A stretch of DNA of 64,000 nucleotides from Neorhizobium galegae bv. officinalis (lineage in GTDB: Bacteria; Pseudomonadota; Alphaproteobacteria; Rhizobiales; Rhizobiaceae), in the NCBI GenBank assembly GCA_000985875.1, contig CCRI01000007.1, positions 220,025 through 284,024 on the forward strand. Direction: 5' to 3'. Below the pieces are notes generated by a model. That model did no database searches and was not told where the DNA came from. It saw nothing but the letters and a program-made list of their open reading frames with translations. This document shows positions 19,561 through 29,669 of the stretch, piece after piece. Position numbers and translations under genes: made by a program. How positions within the stretch are numbered: position 1 is the stretch's first letter; each line of letters begins with the position of its first letter.

Positions 19561-20583
19561 ATGAGCATTGGCTTGATCGCCCTTCTTGATGATGTCGCGG
19601 CCTTGGCGAAGGTGGCTGCCGCGTCCCTCGACGATATCGCCGGGCAGGCAGCCAAGGCCGGCGCAAAAGCGGCAGGCGTCGTCATCGACGATGCGGCGGT
19701 CACGCCCCGCTATGTCACCGGATTTTCGGCCGAACGCGAATTGCCGATCATCGGCAAGATCGCGCTCGGTTCGCTGAAGAACAAGCTTCTGATCCTGCTT
19801 CCCGCCGCACTCGTCCTAAGCCTTGCCGCACCCCAGGCCATCACGCCGCTGCTGATGATCGGCGGACTCTACCTCTGTTACGAGGGTGTGGAGAAAGTCT
19901 ACGAAATGCTGCTGCCGCATGCTGCTCACACCCACGAAACAGGCCTCGAAACCGCAAGTCTCAGCGCTCAGTCGCTCGAAGACGAGAAGGTTGCCGGCGC
20001 GATCAAGACGGATTTCATTCTGTCGGCCGAAATCATGGCCATTACGCTCGCCGCGGTGCCGTCAGGCAGCGTGTTCACCCAGGCCTTCATCCTTGCAGTC
20101 GTGGGATTGAGCATAACGGCCATGGTTTATGGTGGCGTGGGGTTGATCGTGAAGGCCGACGATCTGGGTCTGATGATGGCGCGTGCGCAGACGGCGCCTC
20201 CCATGGGACCGCTGGTGCGCGCCATCGGGCGAGGGCTTGTCACCGGCATGCCTTATTTCCTGAAAATCCTGGGTATCGTCGGAACCGCTGCGATGATCTG
20301 GGTCGGCGGCGGCATCATCGTTCACGGGCTGGAGGCTTATGGTGTCAGTGGCCTTGCGCATCTGATCCATGATGCCGGGAAAATGACCGTCCAGGCTATC
20401 CCCGTTCTGCCCTCCGCGCTGCGCTGGATCGTCGAGGCCGCAGGAGCGGGAATCGTCGGTATTGTCCTCGGCTTCGTCACGATTCCGGTCGCAAGCTATG
20501 TTATCTCGCCGATGTGGCGCTACTTCAAATCACTCCTGCCGCGCCGCCGGCCCAAAGAGGCATTGGCGGACGAGAAAAAATGA
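19561..20583 (+). CDS. DUF808-family inner membrane protein (YedI-like)
   Basis: A 340-residue membrane protein with the DUF808 N-terminus MSIGLIALLDDVAALAKVAA, a conserved soluble segment with the AGAKAAGVVIDDAAVTPRYV pattern, and several hydrophobic helices toward the C-terminus. A ribosome site (GGAGG) precedes the ATG. The family's function is unknown. A position beside phosphate genes is not enough to assign a role. Confidence 0.88.
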   Translation: MSIGLIALLDDVAALAKVAAASLDDIAGQAAKAGAKAAGVVIDDAAVTPRYVTGFSAERELPIIGKIALGSLKNKLLILLPAALVLSLAAPQAITPLLMIGGLYLCYEGVEKVYEMLLPHAAHTHETGLETASLSAQSLEDEKVAGAIKTDFILSAEIMAITLAAVPSGSVFTQAFILAVVGLSITAMVYGGVGLIVKADDLGLMMARAQTAPPMGPLVRAIGRGLVTGMPYFLKILGIVGTAAMIWVGGGIIVHGLEAYGVSGLAHLIHDAGKMTVQAIPVLPSALRWIVEAAGAGIVGIVLGFVTIPVASYVISPMWRYFKSLLPRRRPKEALADEKK

Positions 20584-20995
20584 ATGCCGGGTCGATGCCG
20601 GCAATGATCGACTGGACAGGCTGGAGATAGAGCTACGACAGAAAGTAATACGATGGCTCCGCCGCCTGTCCCAAGTACCAAATTCCGAACGGCCGCAGCA
20701 TCGGCAACACGTCGACAACTGTTGTTCATGAACGGTGTTTTGTGGGGTTTGCCTGTTCGGCATTATGCGGGTCCATGGGGCGAAGCAGCTTGGACGTGTA
20801 GGATTGTCGCGGCCCTTACCCGCCGCGAGCTCAACCGTGACCTCAGCAGTGCCACCAGAACAAGGCCGGTCCTCAATCGTCGACCGCGGCAAGCCTGTCC
20901 ATGTCTTGATGACGTCGCGCCGAGCTTGCGGAATCCACCAAATTGCCATATATGACCTAATAACCAGTCCTGCATGCCGTATCTGGATCATTGCT
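20584..20995. other. Intergenic region upstream of the hipBA-like module
   Basis: About 410 bases with no supported gene. The hipB frame stays open through part of this stretch, but the translation is unlike the family. The region ends with the 12-base direct repeat copy at 20945-20956 and must contain the module's promoter. Confidence 0.6.
20945..20956. repeat. Direct repeat GCCATATATGAC, copy 1 (upstream of hipB-like gene)
   Basis: This 12-base sequence, preceded by AATT, lies 39 bases before the hipB-like start and recurs exactly at 22639-22650 beyond hipA. Its core CATATATG is self-complementary. It is a candidate HipB operator or an insertion scar. Confidence 0.55.
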
Positions 20996-21373
20996 ATGGG
21001 ATCGCCGAAATCAAAGTCCGCCCTCCAAAGGCTCGGGCACGACGTCCGCGGCGCTCGTTTGCGGCGCGGCATCGCCGTGGCCGATCTGGCGGTGCGTGCG
21101 GGCACGTCGCCGAGTACCGTCGCGCGCCTGGAAAAGGGTGACCCCGGTGTTGGAATCGGCACGCTCGCGGATATCCTGGTTGTGCTTGGTCTTGTGGACC
21201 GACTGGCCGACCTGATCGACATCCGCAAGGACGATCTGGGCTTGGCGTTGACCGCCCAACGCCAGCCGCGCCGCGGGCGGTCCTTTGCGACCACGCTACG
21301 CAGACAAAAAGCCAAGGGTGAAATGGCGCAGGATGATCCAGATGTCGTCGATCCGGACGGCGCATCATTCTGA
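20996..21373 (+). CDS. hipB: HipB-like helix-turn-helix antitoxin/repressor
   Basis: A 125-residue protein starting MGSPKSKSALQRLG. Residues about 8-65 form an XRE-type helix-turn-helix (RLGHDVRGARLRRGIAVADL and GTSPSTVARLEKGDPGVGIG). The C-terminal part is basic and probably disordered. It overlaps the HipA-like kinase start by one base. In HipBA systems the HTH protein neutralises the kinase and represses the operon. A longer open frame exists upstream, but the first ATG followed by the HTH is the sensible start. Confidence 0.82.
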   Translation: MGSPKSKSALQRLGHDVRGARLRRGIAVADLAVRAGTSPSTVARLEKGDPGVGIGTLADILVVLGLVDRLADLIDIRKDDLGLALTAQRQPRRGRSFATTLRRQKAKGEMAQDDPDVVDPDGASF

Positions 21374-22605
21374 TGCCCGACTTCAACGCCCATGTCGTTC
21401 TCGGCGAGAGCCTGATACCGGTTGGTCAGTTGCGTTTCACGCAGGCAGGCCCCCGACAGTTCTCGACTTTCGCCTATGATCCAGCCTGGATCGAGAGCCC
21501 CCGCGCCTTTGCCGTGCAGCCGACCTTTGCCCTTGAAGCTGGGCTATTTCACACATCTGGTCAGCTTGGAAACATCCGCGACGCATTGCCGGGCGTCTTC
21601 GCCGACGCCGCGCCGGATAGCTGGGGCCGCAGGCTTCTCGAACGGACATATGGTAACGGCCTTTCCGAGTTTGAATATTTGACGCTGTCCGATGATGCGT
21701 GCCGGCAGGGCGCGCTGCGGTTTGTGGACGATAGGGGAGAAATCATCCGGGGGCGAGCGGCCGACACAATACCACGTCCGATCGATCTGGAGGCCATCAC
21801 CGCTATCGCCCGGGCCTACGAGCAGGGCAAGGAGATATCTGCCAAGGACATGCAGATCCTCGCCGGTGCAGGTGGTTCGGGCGGTGCGCGTCCCAAGGCG
21901 AATGTCCGCGATGGCGAGACGCTCTGGCTCGCCAAGTTCACTTCGGTTCATGACCAGCAGCCGATCGAGTGCGTCGAGGTCGCCACGCTCCGGCTCGCCC
22001 GGGCCTGCGGTATCCGCACTCCCGAAGTCAGGCTGGAACTCGCCAATACGCCGTTCCCGGTCGCTCTGATCCGGCGGTTCGACCGGCGCGGGACTGCGCG
22101 TATCCCCTACATCTCGGCCCGTACTGCCCTTGGCAAGTCCGGCACAGAGCTCGGTTCCTATACGGAGATCGTCGATTTCATGAGGGCAAATGCCGCTGAT
22201 CCGCAGGCCGATTTCCGCGAACTCTTTCTGCGCCTGATCTTCACCATCCTCGTTGCGAACACGGATGACCATCTGAAGAATCACGGCTTCCTCTATGTGG
22301 GGGCAGGCCGCTGGCGATTGTCCCCGGTTTTTGATGTGAACCCTGCGCGTGACCGAAATCCGCATCTCGAAACGGCGATATTGGAAGGTGGAGTGCACGA
22401 CCGGTCGATCCGTCTGGCGCTGGAGGCATGCGAGTTTTTCGAGATCGCGGAAGCAGACGCTCGTCGGATGATCCGCGATGCGGCGCAGTGTATTTCTGAT
22501 GAATGGCGTGACACGCTTCGACTGGCCGGCGTCTCCGGGTCCTTTGCCCGCCAGTATGAAGCTGCCTTCATGAACGACCAGACTGAGATAGCGCTGGGTA
22601 TTTAA
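21373..22605 (+). CDS. hipA: HipA-like serine/threonine kinase toxin
   Basis: A 410-residue HipA-family protein. The N-terminal domain has FAVQPTFALEAGLFHTSGQLG and PGVFADAAPDSWGRRLLER. The kinase core has the glycine-rich AGAGGSGGARPKA, the catalytic-loop motif VANTDDHLKNHGFLY and the metal-binding segment LSPVFDVNPARDRN. HipA kinases phosphorylate aminoacyl-tRNA synthetases and induce dormancy. All core motifs look intact, so the toxin is probably active. The module is flanked by a 12-base direct repeat. Confidence 0.88.
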   Translation: MPDFNAHVVLGESLIPVGQLRFTQAGPRQFSTFAYDPAWIESPRAFAVQPTFALEAGLFHTSGQLGNIRDALPGVFADAAPDSWGRRLLERTYGNGLSEFEYLTLSDDACRQGALRFVDDRGEIIRGRAADTIPRPIDLEAITAIARAYEQGKEISAKDMQILAGAGGSGGARPKANVRDGETLWLAKFTSVHDQQPIECVEVATLRLARACGIRTPEVRLELANTPFPVALIRRFDRRGTARIPYISARTALGKSGTELGSYTEIVDFMRANAADPQADFRELFLRLIFTILVANTDDHLKNHGFLYVGAGRWRLSPVFDVNPARDRNPHLETAILEGGVHDRSIRLALEACEFFEIAEADARRMIRDAAQCISDEWRDTLRLAGVSGSFARQYEAAFMNDQTEIALGI

Positions 22606-22638
22606 TGTGTAAATGTGAACGATATAGGCATATAATTA

Positions 22639-22650
22639 GCCATATATGAC
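22639..22650. repeat. Direct repeat GCCATATATGAC, copy 2 (downstream of hipA-like gene)
   Basis: Exact match to the copy at 20945-20956, preceded by AATTA instead of AATT. It lies 34 bases after the hipA-like stop and 29 bases before the end of the convergent corA gene. Confidence 0.55.
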
Positions 22651-22678
22651 GAATACGTCGCGCGGGACGTTCACGGCG

Positions 22679-23644
22679 TCATATCCAGCGGGCGCGTTTG
22701 AAGCGAACGAAGAGTGCGATGCACATGACAGCGATGACTGCCAAAACGACAAAATAGCCATAGCCGGTTTTCAGTTCCGGCATATTGTCGAAATTCATGC
22801 CGTATATGCCGGCGATCGCCGTCGGAACGGCGAGAATGGCGGCCCAGGCCGCAAGTTGCCGCGTGATCGTGCCTTGTCTTTGCTGTTCGAGCAGATTACT
22901 CGCCTCGAAAACGGAGGTGATCACGTCGCGCAAGCTTGCGACCATCGTTTCGACGCGGTGCATGTGCTGAAGTGCGTCCCGGAAATAAGGCTTCGCTTCC
23001 CTGTCAAGCGACGGCAAATCGAGGTGGTAGAGTTTTCCGCAAAGGTCGAGCATTGCGTCCAGAACCCGCTGGAACAGGATAATTTCCCGTCGCAGCTTGA
23101 AAATGCGCTTGATCTGGTTCCGGTCCAGGAAGGCATCGAGCATCTTTCTTTCCATGTCGAGCACGGAATCCTCGATCGTGCGCACAATGGGAAGATAACC
23201 GTCGATAATGAAATCGAGGATCGCGTGCAGGATGTAGTCAGTGCCATGGCACAGCGTCTGCGGCGATGTTTCCAGTCTGCCGCGCAGCTCTTGATGTCCC
23301 CGCTCCGAGCCGTTGCGGACGGTTATGATATAGCGCTTGCCGACGAAAATTGCTGTTTCCCCATACGTGATATGGTCGGCTTCCAGCTGCGCCGTCTTCG
23401 CGATGACGAACAACTGATCGTCATAGACGCTGAGCTTCGGCATTTGCAGCGGACTGAGCGCGTCGGCGACGGAGAGTTCGTGAAGGCCAAAACGACCCTG
23501 CAGCGTCAAAAGGTCTTCGCGGGTGGGCTTGTGCAGCCCGATCCAGACGAATTCGTTGTCCATTGCCGGGATGGCCGCCTCGTCGAATGGCACGGCTTCA
23601 ACTCGCCGGCCGTCACGATAAAGAAAAGATGCGGCGACGCTCAT
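22679..23644 (-). CDS. corA: CorA-family Mg2+/divalent metal transporter
   Basis: A 321-residue CorA protein. It has a long cytoplasmic N-terminal domain, a helical stalk and two C-terminal transmembrane helices, the first ending in the signature YGMNFDNMPEL. The start is the ATG giving MSVAASFLYRDG, behind GGAGG; the in-frame ATG 93 bases upstream lacks such a site. It forms pentameric channels for magnesium (also cobalt or nickel). It is convergent with the hipBA-like module. Confidence 0.93.
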   Translation of the reverse strand: MSVAASFLYRDGRRVEAVPFDEAAIPAMDNEFVWIGLHKPTREDLLTLQGRFGLHELSVADALSPLQMPKLSVYDDQLFVIAKTAQLEADHITYGETAIFVGKRYIITVRNGSERGHQELRGRLETSPQTLCHGTDYILHAILDFIIDGYLPIVRTIEDSVLDMERKMLDAFLDRNQIKRIFKLRREIILFQRVLDAMLDLCGKLYHLDLPSLDREAKPYFRDALQHMHRVETMVASLRDVITSVFEASNLLEQQRQGTITRQLAAWAAILAVPTAIAGIYGMNFDNMPELKTGYGYFVVLAVIAVMCIALFVRFKRARWI

Positions 23645-23829
23645 GCGGGCCTCCTGGATGACGATGATCACGCCCTCGGGGCATGCCTTGCGCAGTGATA
23701 CCCGCGAATTCACGACCCTTTTGTGACTATGCGCCACCGCCTGCCTGCGTTTGGCGGATCGTGGTCAAGCGTCATCACGTGTGGCGTGCCTTTGTGGAGT
23801 TTCGGTAGGCGCCGTGATAAGAGACGGGT

Positions 23830-24132
23830 ATGACCTTATCGAACGATTTTGATTGCCAGGCATGCGGTGCGTGTTGTTCGTTTTCCGCCGATTGGCCACG
23901 GTTCTCCATGGAAAGCGAAGCTGACCTCGGTCGGCTGCCGGCACGTTTCGTCGCTGCGGACGAAGGAGGAATGCGTTGTGAAGGATCCCGTTGTTCTGCC
24001 CTGTCAGGGCAGGTCGGTGTCGGCACATCCTGTCTGGTCTACGATATCAGGCCTGACGTGTGTCGCGAATGCCTTCCGGGAGACGCTGCTTGCTTGATCG
24101 CGCGTGACGCTTTCGGGTTGAATTCCGCCTAG
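23830..24132 (+). CDS. YkgJ-family cysteine-cluster protein
   Basis: A 100-residue protein with the cysteine pattern DFDCQACGACCSFSADWPRF at the N-terminus and further cysteines in SCLVYDIRPDVCRECLPGD. The family is thought to bind zinc or iron-sulfur clusters; its function is unknown. It appears to be a single-gene unit, divergent from corA. Confidence 0.8.
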   Translation: MTLSNDFDCQACGACCSFSADWPRFSMESEADLGRLPARFVAADEGGMRCEGSRCSALSGQVGVGTSCLVYDIRPDVCRECLPGDAACLIARDAFGLNSA

Positions 24133-24243
24133 GGTTCGTCGACATTTCGGTCGTGTCCTCGGCGAGCCGGATGCAGATTGTTCACCGCCGCCGGCCGATC
24201 CCCGAGGCGGAGGCATGCGAATCCGCTCAGGATCGCCAAAAGG

Positions 24244-24507
24244 CTACATCTGCGACATGTCGTCCAGAAGGTTCTGCGCCAGTTCGCTGATGGCGGTTTC
24301 CGCTTCTTCCAGCGTCCAGCCGACGCTTTCGGCGCGTTTTGCAAGGCCGGCCAATACGGGCGGCAGATCACCGCCAGCCGTCGCCACGATATCGTCCGGC
24401 GTCAGTCCCCTTGCGAGCTGAAGAAAGACCTGCTCCAGGGCTTCCTGACAACCGATATCCCTGTCCGGATAGGGCGCGGAACTGCGCGGCCTGTTCAATA
24501 CAACCAT
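24244..24507 (-). CDS. Hypothetical 87-residue acidic helical protein
   Basis: The start is the ATG giving MVVLNRPRSS, behind GAGGG at 5 bases. The product has a central helical block, GCQEALEQVFLQLARGLTPD, and a C-terminal block WTLEEAETAISELAQNLLDD. It has no membrane segment or known motif that I recognise. It lies downstream of groEL on the same strand, after the groESL hairpin. The codon use looks native. Confidence 0.6.
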   Translation of the reverse strand: MVVLNRPRSSAPYPDRDIGCQEALEQVFLQLARGLTPDDIVATAGGDLPPVLAGLAKRAESVGWTLEEAETAISELAQNLLDDMSQM

Positions 24508-24614
24508 TTGACCCTCATCTTGCTCTGCAGTCTGGGCGGCTGGCAAACAACTGCGGCCCACACCGCGTCCGCCGCCACCAGGGCTGCCGCTCGATATTTT
24601 CCCAAATATACGAA

Positions 24615-24644
24615 TGAAGGGCCCCGATCGATCGGAGCCCTTCA
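24615..24644 (-). terminator. Hairpin terminator of groES-groEL
   Basis: Arms TGAAGGGC and GCCCTTCA flank the palindrome CCGATCGATCGG, giving a near-continuous 14-bp stem. It starts 39 bases after the groEL stop. The bases beyond it on the minus strand are moderately T-rich. Confidence 0.65.
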
Positions 24645-24682
24645 CAGCAGGAGACGTGATCGAGTTCCCGATGGGAACCCGT

Positions 24683-26353
<1,671 letters not shown>

Positions 26354-26382
26354 TCAAAAGGAAATAAGGAAGCGGCCGAAGA

Positions 26383-26679
26383 TCAGGCAATGACGCCCAT
26401 GACGTCTGCTTCCTTCATGATCAACAGGTCTTCGCCGTTGAACTTGATCTCGGTGCCGGACCACTTGCCGAACAGGATGCGGTCGCCTGCCTTGACATCG
26501 AGGGGGACGATCTTGCCGCTCTCGTCGCGGCTGCCGGTGCCGACAGCGACGATTTCGCCTTCCTGCGGCTTTTCCTTGGCGGTGTCGGGAATGATGATCC
26601 CGCCCTTGGTCTTGGCTTCGGCCTCGATACGGCGCACGACGACACGGTCGTGCAACGGCCGAAAATTGGTATTGTTCAT
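26383..26679 (-). CDS. groES: Co-chaperonin GroES (10 kDa)
   Basis: A 98-residue co-chaperonin: [19 protein letters not shown], then the mobile loop [15 protein letters not shown] and [15 protein letters not shown]. It caps the GroEL ring. The start is the ATG giving MNNTNF, behind the ribosome site in CCAAGGAACC; the upstream in-frame ATG falls in the leader. First gene of the groESL operon. Confidence 0.97.
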   Translation of the reverse strand: MNNTNFRPLHDRVVVRRIEAEAKTKGGIIIPDTAKEKPQEGEIVAVGTGSRDESGKIVPLDVKAGDRILFGKWSGTEIKFNGEDLLIMKEADVMGVIA

Positions 26680-26733
26680 TTTGGGTTCCTTGGCGGGAGC
26701 GCAGCCCAATGGCGGGTTCCCGATCGGACATCC

Positions 26734-26760
26734 TTAGCACTCTTGTGGTGAGAGTGCTAG
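26734..26760 (-). promoter_or_regulatory. CIRCE element (HrcA operator) of groESL
   Basis: TTAGCACTC-N9-GAGTGCTAG matches the CIRCE consensus TTAGCACTC-N9-GAGTGCTAA at all but the last base. It lies 55 bases before the groES start. HrcA would repress transcription here until heat shock. Confidence 0.95.
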
Positions 26761-26866
26761 CGCGATTCGTGCTTTGGTGGTGATGCTGCGTCCGCAGCGA
26801 CGCCGTCTCGTTGCCGCAGGAGGATCCGCCGGCATCGGGGACGTCGGCGGATCACTTGCCGCAGCC

Positions 26867-27475
26867 CTAGCAGAAGCCGTTGAGCTTGAGGATCTTATGG
26901 GCGTCGATCGAGGCCCTGAGCTGATCCTCCGAGTTGCGCTCTCCATTGTTGGCGTCCGGATGATGCATCTTGAGCTTCTGCTTGTAGCGGCTTCTGATTT
27001 CCTCCGGCGTTGCGTCCGGTGAAAGGCCGAGCGTCTCGAAAGCCTTGGCTTCCAGTGCCTTGAGCTTGCGTCGCTGGAGATCTACTTTTGCGGCTTGGCG
27101 TTGCGCAGCGCTTTTGCGTGCGTTCGTCGCCTTTGCCGAACCGGAGCGAGCCGTGGAGGGGAGCGGCATTTCCGAGGCCTGCTTTACACCGGTGCCCCAG
27201 GTCGGGCGGCTGCCGTTTGCCGCTTCCCGCTGATAGCGCGCCACCAACGGGTCTGAGAGATTTGGCGCGAAGTTATAACCTTTGGTGTATTCCTTTACGT
27301 GCTGAGGACAGAACAGCAGATAAAGGCCCTCGGCATCCCGCCCTACAGGAGCACGATGAGTGCCACCCTTTTCGCATCCGTCCCACTGGCATTTCGGATG
27401 GTTCGGTTCGGCGCTCGGAGCCGGTTTTTTGCGGGTCGACCGCAGGCCGACAAATATCTTTGAATCAGACGTCAT
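26867..27475 (-). CDS. J-domain protein (DnaJ-like) with N-terminal Cys-His region
   Basis: A 202-residue protein. The C-terminal 65 residues form a J domain: FETLGLSPDATPEEIRSRYK and the signature KMHHPDANNGERNSED containing HPD. The N-terminal half has a CDGCEK-like pair (CQWDGCEKGGTHRAPVG) and CPQHV, consistent with a small zinc site; a low-complexity linker lies between. J domains stimulate DnaK ATPase. The layout differs from canonical DnaJ, lacking the G/F and zinc-finger regions after the J domain. It lies upstream of groESL on the same strand. Confidence 0.85.
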   Translation of the reverse strand: MTSDSKIFVGLRSTRKKPAPSAEPNHPKCQWDGCEKGGTHRAPVGRDAEGLYLLFCPQHVKEYTKGYNFAPNLSDPLVARYQREAANGSRPTWGTGVKQASEMPLPSTARSGSAKATNARKSAAQRQAAKVDLQRRKLKALEAKAFETLGLSPDATPEEIRSRYKQKLKMHHPDANNGERNSEDQLRASIDAHKILKLNGFC

Positions 27476-27877
27476 CGCGCCTTATATGGCGGTCCTGCGC
27501 CAGCAGGCAAGACATATGGACAGGCCAACCACAGACCGGTGCGTTGTCGCGGCAGTTCCGCGCTCAACCGAGCGGGTTGAGATCCGTCGCGCTAACCCTT
27601 TCCTGCAAGATCCACCGCCGCCCGCTATATTGGGGCGTGCCTGGAATGCAAATTTCCCTCGACCAGAGCAGTTTCCACGAGGTGCCAAAACTAAAGGTTG
27701 ACTTATGGGCGGGCAGCCTCTATTTATGGTTCATCGATCTTTTGCTTGCTGAACTTTGGTTTCCGCGCGCTTGGCACCGCGCCTGACGAACTTCCCTTTC
27801 AAAATCAATCGCTATCATCCATCCCCAGGGCCTTGGCTCCGGGGTCACTCAATCTTGCTTTGAAAGGGTTCATCATC
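27476..27877. other. Intergenic region and cold-shock leader
   Basis: About 400 bases without a credible gene. The last 150 bases are the probable long 5' leader of the cold-shock gene behind the promoter at 27698-27726. Confidence 0.6.
27698..27726 (+). promoter_or_regulatory. Sigma-70-like promoter of cold-shock gene
   Basis: TTGACT and TATTTA separated by exactly 17 bases. Transcription from about 27733 would give a leader of some 145 bases before the start codon. Long leaders are typical of temperature-sensing csp mRNAs. Confidence 0.6.
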
Positions 27878-28087
27878 ATGACCACAGGCACAGTTAAATG
27901 GTTCAATTCCACCAAGGGCTTCGGCTTTATCCAGCCTGACAATGGCGGCGCTGATGCGTTCGTGCACATTTCTGCCGTCGAGCGCGCCGGAATGCGGGAA
28001 ATCGTCGAGGGCCAGAAGATCGGCTACGAACTTGAACGCGACGTAAAGTCCGGTAAGATGTCGGCTTGCAACCTGCAGGCTGCCTGA
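27878..28087 (+). CDS. cspA: Cold-shock-domain protein (CspA family)
   Basis: A 69-residue cold-shock domain starting MTTGTVKWFNSTKGFGFI, with the second RNP motif DAFVHISAVERAG and the C-terminal IGYELERDVKSGKMSACNL. It is an RNA chaperone. The ATG is preceded by GAAAGGG. It is longer in the middle loop (AGMREIVEG) than the csp at 15879-16082, so the two are distinct paralogues. A strong terminator follows. Confidence 0.94.
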   Translation: MTTGTVKWFNSTKGFGFIQPDNGGADAFVHISAVERAGMREIVEGQKIGYELERDVKSGKMSACNLQAA

Positions 28088-28147
28088 CCAAAAAGCGGCT
28101 TTCGCTTTGACCACGGATGTACTGGCACCGCTGGAAGCTGATTTTTT

Positions 28148-28178
28148 AAAGGGCCGGGCATCATGTCCGGCCTTTTTT
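28148..28178 (+). terminator. Rho-independent terminator after cspA
   Basis: GGCCGG and CCGGCC enclose a short loop (GCATCATGT) and are followed by TTTTTT, a textbook intrinsic terminator 60 bases after the cspA stop. Confidence 0.85.
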
Positions 28179-28216
28179 GGTTTTCGACCCTGCATATCTG
28201 CAAACAGGAAATAATC

Positions 28217-28441
28217 ATGACGCACAGCAAGACCCGGCAGCAGGCCGAGATGGCCTTTGACCAGGTTCAATCGCAGTTTTTCGCTCGCGACCACGCGGTC
28301 GAAGAGCTTGATTATGTCGCGCAGGTACGGGAGGCGAAGACCCTGCGTCTTCGGGAAGCCCGCCTTGCCAGGGAGGAGCGCGACCGGAATACCGCTCTCG
28401 GCATCATGCTCGCGAAGCGCGCGAAGCAGAAGCAAGTGTGA
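28217..28441 (+). CDS. Small charged helical protein co-translated with HWE kinase
   Basis: A 74-residue protein starting MTHSKTRQQAEMAF, behind AGGAA. It is almost entirely charged and helical (VREAKTLRLREARLAREERD), without membrane segments. Its stop overlaps the GTG start of the kinase, so the two are translationally coupled. An earlier in-frame ATG falls in the terminator hairpin and is unlikely. The role is unknown; a kinase-associated helper or a stress-response small protein is possible. Confidence 0.7.
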   Translation: MTHSKTRQQAEMAFDQVQSQFFARDHAVEELDYVAQVREAKTLRLREARLAREERDRNTALGIMLAKRAKQKQV

Positions 28442-29442
28442 ACAACACCGTGACCCCGCGCGGCCCCGAATGGGGACTGGAGCAACTGCGCGGCGCAATC
28501 CAGGCGGCGGGCGTGGCCTTGTGGTCCTGGAACGTGGACACTGACCGTTTTGTTATGGACGGTCACGGCTTTACTCTCTGGAACGTCGCACACGATGTCG
28601 GCCTGACGTTCGAGCACCTGTCCGAGAAAATACATCCGGCCGACAGGGACAGGGTGAGGGCGGCCTTTGTCGCGACACGCGCCGTGATCGGCCCTTACGA
28701 GATCGACTTCCGGATATTGGTCGGATCGGAGGTGCGATGGGTATCAGCACGGGGGCAAGGCAGTGATGCGGGCATCAAGAACCGGGCAATGACGGGGATC
28801 TTTCTGGACGTCACGGGGCGCAAGCAGGCCGAGGAAAGCCATGAACTCCTTGCTGGCGAAATGAGCCACCGCGTCAAGAACCTGCTTGCTATCGCGTCGG
28901 GTCTGACCCTGATTACCTCACGATCGTCTGCGTCGATCGAAGACATGACGAAGCAACTGACCAACCGGCTGACCGCGCTCGGTCGCGCCCACGATCTTGT
29001 TCGTCCGCTACCGAGTGGCCAGGGCGATGCCGCGCTTCTCGGAGACATCTTTACCGTTTTGCTCGCCCCCTATGATGACGACGGAGCTTTTGCCGGACGG
29101 ATCAGGGTCGCCGTCCCTCGTCTCGGCGTCGGTCAGGCGGCTGCGACGGGCCTGGCGCTCGTCGTCCACGAATTGGCAACCAACGCCTTGAAATATGGCG
29201 CACTCTCGGTGCCGGAAGGCGCGCTCGATGTATCGGGGACGATGGTTGGGAATGACGTCGAAATTCGCTGGACGGAAAGAGGCGGGCCTGAAGTCAGCAC
29301 CCCTGAGGGGCCCGGTGGATACGGAAGCAAGCTTCTCCGCCGCACGCTGGCTGGCCATCTGGGTGGCGCTCTCGAGCACGTCTGGTCCGCGGAAGGATTG
29401 CTCGTGACCCTGCGCATGGATGGCGATCGACTGTCGCGTTAG
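28438..29442 (+). CDS. HWE-family sensor histidine kinase with PAS domain
   Basis: A 334-residue soluble kinase starting with GTG. Residues about 15-130 form a PAS fold (GVALWSWNVDTDRFVM and a PAC end TGIFLDVTGRK). The phosphoacceptor region is MSHRVKNLLAIASG, the N box HELATNALKYGALS carries the HWE histidine, and WTERGG carries the WxE motif. HWE kinases are concentrated in rhizobia and often feed the general stress response or light and redox signalling. No partner regulator gene is adjacent. Confidence 0.88.
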   Translation: MNNTVTPRGPEWGLEQLRGAIQAAGVALWSWNVDTDRFVMDGHGFTLWNVAHDVGLTFEHLSEKIHPADRDRVRAAFVATRAVIGPYEIDFRILVGSEVRWVSARGQGSDAGIKNRAMTGIFLDVTGRKQAEESHELLAGEMSHRVKNLLAIASGLTLITSRSSASIEDMTKQLTNRLTALGRAHDLVRPLPSGQGDAALLGDIFTVLLAPYDDDGAFAGRIRVAVPRLGVGQAAATGLALVVHELATNALKYGALSVPEGALDVSGTMVGNDVEIRWTERGGPEVSTPEGPGGYGSKLLRRTLAGHLGGALEHVWSAEGLLVTLRMDGDRLSR

Positions 29443-29624
29443 CCTTCTCTGAACCGACACACCTGCACAGCAGCGTCGGTGCCTTCTAAAATTTGCCCCC
29501 TTTTATTGACGATCTGGAATTCCAGCGATTTGGCGGGCTGTCGAGAGTATTCAACCAGCCTGAAATCCTCCGTCCGTTTCTTTCGGGCCGATCGGATATT
29601 CTGCTCATAGAGGCTGGCCATCAT
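29439..29624 (-). CDS. Hypothetical 61-residue basic protein
   Basis: A small frame starting MMASLYEQNIRSARKKRT and continuing with EFQIVNKRGQILEGTD. It is basic and shows no motif I can name. It converges on the HWE kinase with a 4-base stop overlap. The start is one of two tandem ATGs; no clear ribosome site is visible. Codon use (C or G in most third positions) supports coding. Confidence 0.5.
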   Translation of the reverse strand: MMASLYEQNIRSARKKRTEDFRLVEYSRQPAKSLEFQIVNKRGQILEGTDAAVQVCRFREG

Positions 29625-29669
29625 TGCCGAGGCGATATAGAAGCCGGATCCACCAACAGGCAGATCACG

